DNA from: Diphasiastrum complanatum
Taxonomy: Eukaryota; Streptophyta; Lycopodiopsida; Lycopodiales; Lycopodiaceae
Length of the DNA stretch: 64,000 nt
Direction: 5' to 3'
NCBI GenBank assembly: GCA_029204225.1
Contig: CM055111.1
Location: forward strand, 12,898,697-12,962,696
Part shown: positions 47,901 to 61,300 of the stretch, in pieces
How the letters are laid out: each line of letters begins with the position of its first letter
How positions within the stretch are numbered: position 1 is the first letter of the stretch
Notes under the pieces: generated by a model
Told to the model about the DNA's origin: nothing
The model's input: the letters and a program-made list of their open reading frames with translations, nothing else
Databases searched by the model: none
Program-made: the position numbers and the translations under genes

Positions 47901-49588
47901 ATGCTTTGCCGAGTTCCAATCTGAGTTGTATCTTTTTCTCTACGAGATCTTTGTCGAACCGATGAATTTTTCGGTCATATTTGGCAAGATTCCTGGCAGG
48001 AAGCTCTTTAATGAGAGACAATCTTGGAAAGCAAGATTCCAAGAAATCTCGTGAAGAGAAAATAATTGATGATTATTCCATTCGGAATGGTTTGCTTTTC
48101 CGTAGAGGAAAAGTCTGTGTGCCAGATATCGCGGACATTAGGGCCCAAATTCTGCACGAGTGCCACGATTACCCCAGCGCTGGACACCCCGGTATACAAA
48201 GGACGCTTGACCTTGATAAGAGAGAATTTTATTGGCCAAAAATGAAAGGTCATGTCGAGGCATAAGTTCAAAAGTGTGAACAATGCCAAGTAAATAAAGC
48301 GGAAAGACTCAAAGCAGAAAGCGGAAAGACTCAAAGCAACTGGTCTGTTGCATCCATTGGAAATTCCCAGCAAGAAATGGGAAAGTATTTCCATGGATTT
48401 TGTGGTCGGACTTCCCAAGACAGGGAAGGGTCACAATGCTATTTGGGTAGTAGTTGACAAGCTAACCAAAATGGCACAGTTTATTCCAACAAAAACTACT
48501 GTCAAAGCTTCTGAACTTGCTCAACTCTTCGTTGAAAAGTTGTTCAGGTTGTATGGATTGCCGAACAATATTGTTAGTGATCGGGATTCCAAGTTCACTA
48601 CCAAGTTCTGGCAGGCGGTCTTTGAAAGACTGGAAACTACCTTAAGTCTATCGTCTACGGATCACCCAGAAACCGATGGTCAGACCGAACGTGTCAACCA
48701 GTCGATGGAAGATATCCAGTCCTTTCAAAGTTCTTAACAAGATTGGTAGGGCTGCTTGTAGACTAGAACTCCCTGTTGGAACTAAGGTTCATCCTGTATT
48801 CCATGTTAGTCATTTAAAGGAACGACTTGGTGGGAAAGATGACCTGATTCCCACAGATGATCTAGTTCTATTGGAGGATTTGACTGCTTTTGTACCCCAT
48901 GAACCAGAAACGATCATGGATACTCGTCGACATCAGCTGAGAAATCGTTTGATTTCTGAACATCTGATTCATTGGAAAGGTATGTCAGATGATGAGGACA
49001 CCTGGGAGAAGGAGGATGATTTAAGACTTAGATTGCCCATGGCCAATATCATGAATGATGCCTCTACTTGGCATTCTTGGTCCATTCCTAAGGGAGCATT
49101 TTAGGCTCTAACTTCTCCACCAACATATACATTTCAGCAACTTCTTCAATCTATGCATTTTGCTATATTATTTTGTGGCATTATCATCTTCCTTTTTGCA
49201 GCATCTATATTTTTTATTGTGTTACATCCCTTACTGACATGGACATCTATATGGCCCATGGCTCCACACGTTGATTAAATATCATTTGGACCATACCCTC
49301 TGGACACTTGGCACAATCATTTAAGATGTGGCATCTGTTATGGAATTTAGGAAATATCTGACCATTATCAGGCCTCCAGAGGTAGGGCACAAATCCTAAC
49401 CCTAGAATGGACTCTCATACACTTTAAATAGACCGGAAGGCATCAATATCAATGGATATGATTGAGAGACAACTTTTAGAGCAGCTTACATAAGTTTAAT
49501 GTAGCTTCAATTTAAGTACTTCATACTATTGTAATCAAGTTCTTGTACTACATTAAATTGATCTACAGTTTTGCAGTCTTGTCTTCTC

Positions 49589-49635
<47 letters not shown>

Positions 49636-52590
49636 TGATTTTCTCATACCTGTGTGCATGACAAACCTCTTACTGAAAATGGTAAGGTGATTTTGGTCCT
49701 TTGTTGGTTTACCAGTTCTGTTTTCTCCATTCATCAGTAAGTCTGAAAATTATTAGTCTACCTTTGAAGAACCTGCTCAAAGGTAGAGCGCAAGCTGGAT
49801 ATCAGGGCAAGAAAGGTGAACCTGAACAGGAAAAAATATTGAACCAATCTATCTGTTAGAATGAGAAAACTTGTCATATCTTTGTTGCTTTGGGAGCCTA
49901 CCTTACCCATACCTTGAAATACCTTTTGTGTAGTCCAAAAGCATGTTATGATTGTAATAGGTGCAGGAAGCATACTATCTAGATTTAGTTTGCAGTTTGC
50001 TTCTTGTGATGATTACATGTAATTGTTTGCAGTACTTCATAACCTTAATGTGTGATGCAGTACTCATATGGATGCCATCTTTTTCTAGATCTTGATAGCC
50101 GAGGATTCTAGTATTTATCAAAGTCTTAATTTCCATAGAACTAGATGGTCTGAAGTGATATTTGGAATTTTGATTATGAGATAAGTACTTTAATATATAC
50201 TTTGAAAGGAGGACTCTGGTGATAAGTTTGGCATAAGTGGAACCTCTCCCGTACTTACTTACATAAACTCTTTACAGTCGTTACATGATAACAAAAGATG
50301 CCATATTCCAAGATAGAATAGAAGTTTGAAACTCAAAGTGCTAACTTCACCAGACCTGTTCACTCTGAGGATCCCAGGAGTGCTCTGTTGACATAATTGT
50401 GAAATGCACTGGCCCCTGCTCAATAGAGTACCAGGGTTTGTCTTTTCCTTGTGTTGGCATTTGAAAATATGTTTCATATGGAACCCCACACTCACCACCC
50501 GAGTCTAGTCCACAATAAACTGATCCAGATCCAGGGAAGTCCCTGACATGAAAGGTCACTGCATTAATAACAAACCCAACTATATCATGTTGCTATTCTG
50601 TAGATTTAGAAAGACTATAAAGAAAAAGCAGCTGTTCTAACATACACTAGGATGTACCACTAGACAAGCTAGAAACCTTCGGTATGCTTAAGTAGCACAA
50701 ACTGTCTTCTTTGAAACAGTCCAAAGTACAATGACGCTAAAATGCAAAGACGGAATGAATAATAAACAGACTTATTTTGTGTTACTACATGCGATTTTTT
50801 AGGCCAGTTTCAGAAACACTTTTGCACTTGACGTTATTGCTCATGCAATATGAACATACAAAAGCAACACAACCCAGATGCCAATTCAATTAATGAAAGC
50901 CTTTAAAAGTTAGCAGAAGGCATAGAGTGACAGTAAAAACGATTTACAGAGAAGCATTTACACTCCAGTAACCAGATATGAGTGTGAAACAGGCATGATG
51001 GTCACCTAGCAAGAACTAGGAATCAACAAAACCAGTGAGCATATATCTCCATCAAACTTCCTAACCTTTCATGATTGCCAACAGCAGTCATGTAAGGAAC
51101 ACGAGATGCCACTGAACCAATCATTTCCAGAAAAAAGTCCCATTCAGCAAGAAAGCCAGTAGCATAGCTGATATCCCCAATATGGTAGATCATGTCAACA
51201 TCACCGGTGCTTACTTCTTTGGCAACTGCATCTATGACTTTCAGTGACCCTGGCTGTGTATTCCAATAGTACACAATCAAGTGGCATGATTAAGGCCAAG
51301 ACAAAAGCTGCGTAGACCGAAGTAAAAAAAAAAATTTCACTGCAAGCTTGTTAGGAGCATACTTATAAGTTGGAAATAATCCATTCCAGATATCATTAGA
51401 AACTTGCTTAGGCTTCGAATGTGGCATGTCAATGAACCACACAAATAACAATCAAATTTAATGTTAGATCTGGCTCATCTTGCACTAAGAAAAGGTTCAA
51501 ACTCTATGTAATTTATAGAAGCACCTCATTCTGTGGAAAGGTAGAGAGTTCTATTTTGTGTAGGCTTATCCTACTTCAAGATAGAGATGTGAATGGAGAT
51601 TGTGCAACTATCACTCGTCACCTTTCTGCAAACTATGCACTATTACATCTGGCTTCCTTTGTGGATCGTTCCCCCAAACATAGAAAAGGGTAAGGTTATC
51701 TATCGTCTAATGCATCATTCTGACCTACGGTTTTATTTATGCACCTATTCGTGGAATGAAAAATCTATGGCAAGAGAAATCACTCTTTTAGCCTTGTTTG
51801 AGTACAATATTATAACCTAGGGAAGTCTGATGTGTTTGTAACATTCACAAATTTATGGGCAAAGAATTGTCCTCCAGAAATTTCAGTGGCCTGTTCCTGC
51901 AGTAGACCGCGAAGACGAGGAGCTGAAACTGAGATTTCAGAATGCATGAATGATGAAGCTGCTAAGATATTAGAGTTTAATTTCTCATTTCGACCTGAAG
52001 TTCAATATAATCAGTTGGATTGAATCTCAGTACTGAATGAACCTAATAGCTGATCATTTCTTGTGATTGTACATGATACAAACCACTAAGGAGAAGATAA
52101 GGGAACAAACAGAAAAACAACTATCTTTGTTCTAGTTGATCACAGATGCATTTGGTGCATTTTAAAATTCACCCATAGCCACTTTGGGTCTTAGCCTATC
52201 TGAGTCAATGGCTCTGTGTGCAACTGATACTTGGTCTCTTCCAAATCATCAGAAACCCCTTGAACCTTTGAGATGTGAGTTGTTGCTGAAAGCAGTTGAA
52301 CCATAAGTAAGCTAGACATCAGATTTCAAAAAAAAATTCAGTTTCTGACAACCTGGATGTAATGCTCATTACAGCCATCTCGCTCAGCTTTCCCCATATC
52401 CCCATACATGATAAAGACCAACTTATCAAATCCAGCTGCTGGTGGAGTTGAGAATGACATTTGAGAGCTCCATCCAACTGCATCACTGCCAGGGTAAAGT
52501 TACTTTCCCACCCATGCATCATTAATAACACAGGAACATTTCTGCCCTTTTCAATGATGGAATGAACTGTGCAGTGTCCAACTGCTCTCT

Positions 52591-52669
<79 letters not shown>

Positions 52670-55600
52670 ATCAAATCAACTAACTTTGCTACACTTCTTG
52701 CTCAGATTGTACATATCAATGAAACTCAAATTAAACATCTACTGGAGCCATACCAAGTTGCAGATTTGACTGTCTACATAGAGGTGAAAACCCTCACACT
52801 CTAAGCTGTTAAAATGCTATGAAAAATTCATATTCACACCCAGCTTGTTAAATTAACTATCATCCATGACTACTATTAAGATTTTGTCCCGGCCAGCAAC
52901 CCAGATTCTAACCTGCCATAGCGATAAGAATAGATAGTTTGAGGTGAGAGTCCATTCATAACTGCACTATGGATGTATCCTGGATCATGCCATCCAAAAT
53001 CAACTGCGGGGCTGGGTGATGCATCTACAGCCAGTAAGGTGAGATCATAGAAGGTCAGTGCATATGTTCTCAAACAGCCAGTTAACCTACCAAAAAGAGT
53101 TTCCATCATATACCAAGATATGAAAACAGGAAGTGACAACATACAAATTGAAGCCAGACATTAGAATCCTATCAACCTTTTGATGAGAATCCAGAACGCA
53201 TGCAAGTTTCCGGGACGTCTTAACAAGAGGCATCAAAGGCACACTCACCACACATGTCTTTCTGATCAAATGTTGTTGATGTCGAATTCACAATCCTTCC
53301 ATCAGCGTACTGCACAAACTGAGACTGCCCATCTCCACTGACCCAGGTCAGTTTCATCTACAGTTTCAAGCAAGCAATTGATCAAACTTTGATCGTTGCA
53401 GAAAATTTTCTAAGGTCAAGATTCTTGTGCCATCCTGCCACATAAGCAACTTTAGGTGCTCCATTTGAACTATTACACTCAAAGAACTATCCAAGAGTAA
53501 CTACGAATGATCAATCTTCACAAGTGTTAGCTTAAAAGTATCCTCTATCACTCTATGGCTCCCAACTAGCACGAGTTATGGCTTCTCCCAACTAACCCTC
53601 ACTAAGGCTTTTCCCAACTAGCATGGATATGGATACAAGAAAGACAGCAATGAGCATGGTGATAAGTATTCTGAGGGTAAGATCCACTCTTCTCTCTTTT
53701 CTCTCCTTAGCAGCTAAAACCACAATGATAAAACCCTAAACTAAATCTCCTCCTCTAAGGCTTAACCTACTAGAGAATGGAGAGCCTAGATTAGCTTGAC
53801 TTGTTGTAAGATCAAATAGTGTACAATACAATGTGAAGTAACACAACACATGTAACCACACAAGGGAGAACACTCAAAGAAGAAAAAATAGGCATGTATT
53901 GCAAATAAGGTTCTTGTCAAAAATGCACTCTTCCACTCCTATGTATACTTGGAGTGGTGGTCACTTACAAAAAGGCACTATGGGACAAGTAGGCCACATA
54001 GACTAACTTAACTTTGAATTACATTGGTGCTATGGGACAAACCCCCAATAGGCCTTTGTGACTAACTTTTACATAACCTTACATATCTATGTGCAGTGCC
54101 CATGGCAATTTAAACTTAGAACTAAATAACTTAAGCCATTACGGATAACGTAAAAGCCTAAACTTGATGGGCAAGTTCTACGTTTAAATCCTATCCTGCT
54201 TGTATTTTAAAGATTCCTTGGAATATCAGCCTACATTATCCCCTCCATTAAGAACTTCGCGGTCCCACGCCAAGTGCAATGTAATGAACCCCGCTCCTTA
54301 TGGTGCTGGAGGAGTCAAAAATCGATGCAGTTTGTAGATCAAGATTTGTTTTGACATGCTGCTCCGCGGGAGATGAAGCTTCTAAGAGTTGTGAGCACCT
54401 CCAGAAGATTTGAATTGAAGCAGGGTGGAGTTGGCTCGTTGATGACTTGCTTCCAATTGCTCACGCAAATGATTCAACGGATGATGTACACGAGCTTATT
54501 ATTTTCTGAGACATGATGTGAATGCCAAACAAGGGGTTATTGAATGGTAGTGAGATGAAGATAGAGTGGGTGCGATAGGGGGTGTGGTAATCTCAGGAGT
54601 GGTGAAGGTGGATATACGTAAGTGGCTGGATGGATCAAAATTCCTTTGCTCATTACTATCTTTGGAAAGCACTTTTGTCGGCAGAGGTTTCCCATTTGAC
54701 GTTTCTTGCAGTTTCTTGAATTCTTCACGGAGTTCGAGAGCTCTTCAAGCGGTCGCGAATGTATAGAGGCGTGTACGACCTCTCTTTTTTTTTTTTTTTT
54801 TTTCGGAACTTAAGACATGGCCCATAATCATTGTTCAGAACCTCTAACATCCTTGAGTTTGTTGCTTGAAGCGCTGAACTATATCAGTGGTATGTTGCGG
54901 ATGTCGTAGATCTGTCTACGTCACGAAGTACTATAGTTGATAAATGAGAGCAAGTTCAGATTGATCCATCGGAGAGGAATGAGGACTGGAGACAAGGATG
55001 GGGGAAGTGAGCTAAATCACACAACATGGATACAACATCAACAAAATGACATAATGGACGGTACAAAATTTGAAAGAAGAGGACAAAAGAAAAAGTGGTA
55101 GCAGATATCGAGGGAAAAAATTTGCGTGACGCTGTCATACCAATCTCTTGCAACACAGTATTGAATTTGGCATAGGCAAAGGCTACATTGGCACAGAAAG
55201 ATAAAACCAACATGATAGGTAACATTACGTAGCACACAAAAGACAAAAATGTTGCATGGATATGGATACAAGAAAGACAGCAATGAGCATGGTGGTGAGT
55301 ATTCTGAGGGTAAGATCCACTCTTCTCTCTTTTCTCTCCTTAGCAACTAGAACTCCAATGATAAAACCCTAAACTAAATCTCCTCCTCTAAGGCTTCACC
55401 TACTAGAGAATGGAGGGCCTAGATTAACTTAACTTGTTGTAAGATCAAATAGTGTACAATACAATGTGAAGTAACACAACACATGTAACCACACAAGGGA
55501 GAACACTCAAAGAAGAAACAATAGGCATGTATGGCAAATGAGGTTCTTGCCAAAAATGAACTCTCCCACTCCTATATATACTTGGAGTGGTGGTCACTTA

Positions 55601-58247
55601 CAAAAAGGCACTATGGGACAAGTACGCCACATAGACTAAATTAACTTTGAATTACATTGGTGCTATGGGACAAACCCCCGATAGGCCTTTGTGACTAACT
55701 TTTACATAACTTGAAATTACATATCTATGTGCAATGCCCATGGCAATTTAAACTTAGAACTAAATAACTTAAGCCATTACGGATAACGTAAAAGCCTAAA
55801 CTTGATGGGCAAGTTCTGCATTTAAATCCTATCCTGCTTGTATTTTTAAAGATGTTCCACAGAATGCTAGAATATTCCTTGGAATATCAGCCTACAACAA
55901 GAATTTCTGCTATACTTAGATGGTACTTATGTCAAAAAATCCTAGAGTGCAACCTTTCTCATCTAGATCTTTTTTAAGACATTACTTTAGCCAGTAAAGT
56001 TAACACAAGCATGTTACATCAACAGTGCACTGTTTATGTGAATTTTCTGCCACTCGACAGTCAAAGCCTTTACTCTAAACATAAAGGCAGGCACTAAAAA
56101 GTTCCAATGGTTTATAAAAGTATTGGTAGTAGCACTGAAATATAATATTTTTCAATCTTACATATGCTACTTACCTAGCTGGTTAGAAACACAAGCCATG
56201 GATAGGAGGCGATATAGGTTAACATTATACAAGCTAGGGGATTAGTTATTGATAGTAATCGATGTTCTTTCATCGTTCTTAGTTGGAGAATTGCTTTTCA
56301 TCATCTTTTAGTGTCTATTTCTGCTTAGAGTGATGCTAAATTTGTAATTTGAGTTCATAACGGGGTCTAAGGTAGTGTCTATTGTGGTGCCATATAAGGT
56401 CTATGCCTCAAGGTTTGATAATGGAGGCGAAGGTGATCTAGGTAAGAACTCCACTAGAAGGAGCCAATGATGAATTATTTAGTAGTAATATAAATCTTTC
56501 TCCTTAAGACAACAAAGAGGCCCATTTCTTGTGGCAACATAATCACCTATATTCATGGTGGGTATCCTGGAAAAGGTGGTGCATTGTACCCTGGATTTGG
56601 ATGGCATGCAAGTAGAACATTCAACACTCCTCGTTGTACCATATTTCAAGAGGGAAGGTTTGTTTGAACTGTTGTTTTAATAATTCGTGGGGAAAAGCGT
56701 ACGGTCTCACGTTCACTTGGCTCCTGCTGTATTGTAGTCAAGGTAAACATCAGGTTGTCGACGTAAGATGTTCTTGCATGAAGGGCTGATGAAAGGAAGT
56801 TGATTGTGACATGATACATTAAGTGAGACCTCTTCTGGCATGTGGGAAAGGAGTGAAGACTGGAAGTATGTACATGGAATCTAGAAAACATGTATCTACG
56901 TGCACATGGGATTAAGGGAGTGGGGTGTAAATGCATGGGTTGACGTGGAACCCAACTAGAAAGTGATGAAAGAGTGGTCTAAAAGGATGGCTAGGGTGAC
57001 CGAAAGGTCAATAATAGGTGGGGTGACTGCCAGTGATCCTATGAGATAGTCCACCATGCTATGTACATCACTATGAGGATGACAAGATCATTCTCTTGAT
57101 GTGGACCAATTGATCTTGGTCAACTGGACAAGCCATTATAGATGATACGCTCTTGCGACTACCCAAAATGTAGAAGCTGTTTTCCTTGTTAAGAAATACA
57201 TCCATCTCTATGTGTTGAGGGTCCATTGATGCCAAGTTCAGCCATATCCATACCCTATAGACGTAATGCATCCACCATATTGTCATGCAACTCTATTTGG
57301 TGATTAGCTGTCTTGGCATTGAAGTCACCTAACAATAATACATTATTATGCCCCATGACAATACACCCTGAGATGACGACTTTGGTAAGAGGCTGAATGT
57401 TGGATTGGCGTTATCATCATTTTTTAGTGCCATGTGTCAACACCTCAAGTTACCTCATGTCATAGATCTAAGCATGGATTGTGCTTGAGATGGGACCCAC
57501 TTGTACTATGTCTATAAAGATGGAGAGCCCATTATCATTCATCTACTCTCTTTGGGAGTTGGTGGATTGTTACAACTCCCTAGGATCATCGACTGCCTTG
57601 AAGGTTCCGTACACCCCATACCAGTGACGACACACCGTAACCGCCCATCCGTAGGGTCACAACCGACCCACCCCCATGCACTGGAGCTATCGACATAATC
57701 ATGCTCGATCAAGCCTCCTACGATAACTAGCGTCCCATACCACCAGCCATCGCACTCGGCTCTCCCTAGTACACATCTCCTAGCCTGGAGATACATCCTG
57801 GCTCATGCACGTGCTCTCCATCTATATAGGCATAGCACAATGGGTCTCATCAAGCATGGTCCTACCGGTGACACGTGACCACCTAGGATGGTGACGCGTG
57901 GCACCCAAACATGTCGAAAACTCCAGTCCTGCGTCATGCCCCTTGCGAGGCCGTCACTGAAGGGCGTACCGTTATGGTACATAACATGGATGGTACGAGC
58001 ACGTGCTAGGATGTATTTCTAGCCATGGAGATGTGTGCTAGTGAGAGCCGAGAGCGATGGCTGGTGGTATGGGACGCCAGTTATCGTTGGAGGCTTGATC
58101 AGGCCAGTTGACATCGACAGCACCAGTGCATGGGGCCAATGTTTCACTGAAAATGCATTTCATTCAATGAAACTCTATTTCGAAGAGTCCATTTCAAACA
58201 AACCATTCGAAAGGGATTTTAAAATTAGAGCCAAAAAAAGACTCCTG

Positions 58248-58318
<71 letters not shown>

Positions 58319-61300
58319 GTTGGCATATAAAACTTCAGTTAGAACTCAGAAGAATTATGAATGCCTTGTGCATGTGCATTGTGTGATGTATCTCAATGTT
58401 GCATTGAGTCCTCAATCATCTAAGTGTGTCGATTACCAATTGTTATATTGTCATTGTATGGAGCTATAATTAAAAATATTCTATTATTCAGACCATTTCT
58501 CATCTTGAAAATTCTACCTTTTGGACTCTTCCATAAAATATATTAATCAACTAACGTAGAGGGAATTTACAAAAGTTAACCTAAAAAATCATGCAAGACA
58601 ATAAAAGTTTTGGGGAGGTGAAAATTTTTCCCAACCCCAGCTCTAGTCCTCTCTATTGTCCCTAGTATGGACTAGGATCCATTTGGTGTAAGCAATTGTA
58701 AGAAATGTTGTAAGTGGCCAAAGAAAGCATTAAAACAGCTCAAGCTAGAGCACAATTCTATGCTAACCAAAGTTGCTGGCCTTGAAAATTTGAGATTGGA
58801 CATTGGGTGTATCTCAAATTCCCATAAGATTTTGAGATACTACCCACAAAAATATGTTTAAAATTGCCTCCGAAATATAGTGATCCTTACAAGATTGCAA
58901 AAAAGCACACCCACTTAGCTAGATCTTCCTCAAGAGACTGTAGTTGATCATGTATTCCATGTCAGTCGTTAAAGGAATGGCTAGGTGGAAAGGATATCCT
59001 CGTCCCAAAAGATGAACTGGTTCAGTTGGAGGATCTAACATCCTTTGAACCCATGGAACCAGAAAAGTTGTGGATATATGTCATCACCGGTTGAGAAACC
59101 TTCCGCTTTTCTAATATCTGGTTCATTAAAAAGGTAAGTCGGATGACAAGGACACCTGGGAGGGAGAAAGAGGTAGACCTAAGACTGAATTTCTCTGAAT
59201 TTCCCTTGAGAAAGAAGTTCTTAAGGGGGAGGGAATGTATGTACGATAATAGTACACCTGAGATGACAGCCTTGGGAGGAGGCAGAATGCTGGTCTAGGG
59301 TTATCGACATTTTTAGTGCCACATTTCAATATATCCCGTTGCCTCATGTCGCTTGAGGTGAGACCTACCCATACCATGTATATAGAGGTGAGAGAGCCCT
59401 TTATCATTCATTCAATTCACTTGAGAGCTGGTGGATGGTATGAGCACATGCATAGCCAGGATGTGCTCTAACCTCTGGATGATGCCAGTGAGAGCCAAGA
59501 GCAATGGCCAATGATATGGGACATCTATGATCATTCAAGACTTGATCAGGCATGATGTTGGGTTGATAGATGCACAAGGGTGAGTTGAGAATGACTCTAT
59601 GGATGGGTAATAAAGTGCGCGTTTGTCACGTGACATTGTGCAGTTATCATTAAAAGTCAGCTTATTAATTTCCCTACAGTATATCTTAAGAATTGCAACA
59701 TTAATCCTTGTAAAGAGATGGATCCTTATTTGTTGGAGGAACAGTGCATGGTGTTATCACTGGCTATCACTAGGTCTTAGAGCAGTATTTACTGGGCAAG
59801 AAGGTGAGCTAGTTCTTTGTTTCTCTTTTTGGCTAACATTTCTATAGAATTATGTTTTCACGCTTATTCAGCCATTATTCAGCTTGATCCAACAGGCCTG
59901 ACCCAGCTGGTTTTTGCTTATCATCCAAAGTTTCTTTGGTCTCAGGTTCAAGCCACCCTTGGAAACCAAGATGGATTATTCAGCTCAGAGATGCAATGGA
60001 TAGCACTGTCATAGGTTTATCGCTCAGTTGTTTTCGCCACTTGCTTCATACATATCTATTTCTGGCATGATGTCGTGTCTACACATGGTGTCGTGTCTAC
60101 ACATGCTGCTACACATGGTGTCGTGTCTACACATGGTGCTGCCAGTTCAGACAGAGAAGAACTGCTCAGGTCGTGTTTGGTACTACAGAGACTTCTTTAC
60201 ATGTCTTCCTTGCAGTAGACAGTGGAACATCTCCCGCAGACCATGCAGCATTAAGCAGCAATTCTCACAGACAATGCCTACATCAGCATTTGGTTATAGT
60301 ATTTCTCCTATTGTTAAAGTGGTTTCCTTTTACCTTCAGAAAGAGACAAGAGTCTTCATTGACACTCAAACATATCAACTGTACTTGTCAAAAAATCAAT
60401 TTTAGAAACAGACTCACACACTTCATGAATGATGGCTGTATAGAAAAAAGTAATTTTGTACCCCACTGCAAAAACTCCTCTCTAAAAGTGTCTTCCGAGG
60501 ATTATACAGATACCCAACATTTGTTTACATGTTGCCAAATTCCTTGAAGATAAAAATTGCGGCAAGCAATTATAACTTGAGCTCAGCTACGAATTTTTAA
60601 TAGAGCCATCCGCTTTTCCAGAAAACTGTAATTCTAGCAAACTAAGCACAAAAGCCTTCTGCAGATGCAGTAAGAACAAGACAGAACTGTGCTGTAAGTG
60701 CTTATGGAAATAGCTACCAACAGCAGGCTAAAGTTAATTGGACAAAGTGCATGCATACTTACAGAAGTTGATGAAGAGTCGATGCTAGATAGATGGCCAT
60801 ATAGTGGTGCATTTGGGTTTTCGAATTGAAACGGGTCTGATCTTGCCAATACACAAGGTATATTGAGACCTCCCATGAAGAAAACAAACACAGTGTCTGT
60901 TCTTATATTCACCAGACGAAACGTAACAGAACCATTGCATGTAGTAAGCAAACAATGTTCTCCAAAAAATTCTTGGCATCTGCTTTTTTTACAAGGTATG
61001 TATGCTGGATCAGCCTTCAGATACTGGAACTGTAAAACAGTGACAACAAAAAGTTCCATCACCAAAAAAAAAAATTCAGAAATAATGCATTTGTGATTTG
61101 GCTTTTGTGCATGAGCATAACCAAGCCACATGCACTAGGGTGAAATGCCAGCACATCATAGGTGGTATATTCAGTGGATAGCGGCTTCAACAATAGCCAT
61201 ATGAAGCACAATGGCATTATTATAATGCAGCTAAAAAATAGTTCTTGCTTTCTATGTATATAACAAACCAATCATACTCACGGATGTTTTAAGTATCAAT

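Larger units (their letters stand above)
42919..49110 (+). mobile_element. Gypsy H interior, in phosphatase intron 8, 3' LTR not found
   Basis: The primer site directly follows the LTR. A 2-kb leader precedes gag. Coding order is gag, protease, RT, RNase H, integrase, chromodomain-like tail, on the plus strand (opposite to the host gene). No second copy of the LTR occurs at its right end, so the 3' end is truncated or replaced. Confidence 0.82.

Noticed and set aside
59817-60014. Small ORF near the degraded LTR as a gene
   Set aside because: No homology and lies in intron 3 beside retroelement debris.
60028-60547. Plus-strand ORFs of 124-125 codons
   Set aside because: Partly a tandem repeat, opposite the phosphatase intron, with no motif.
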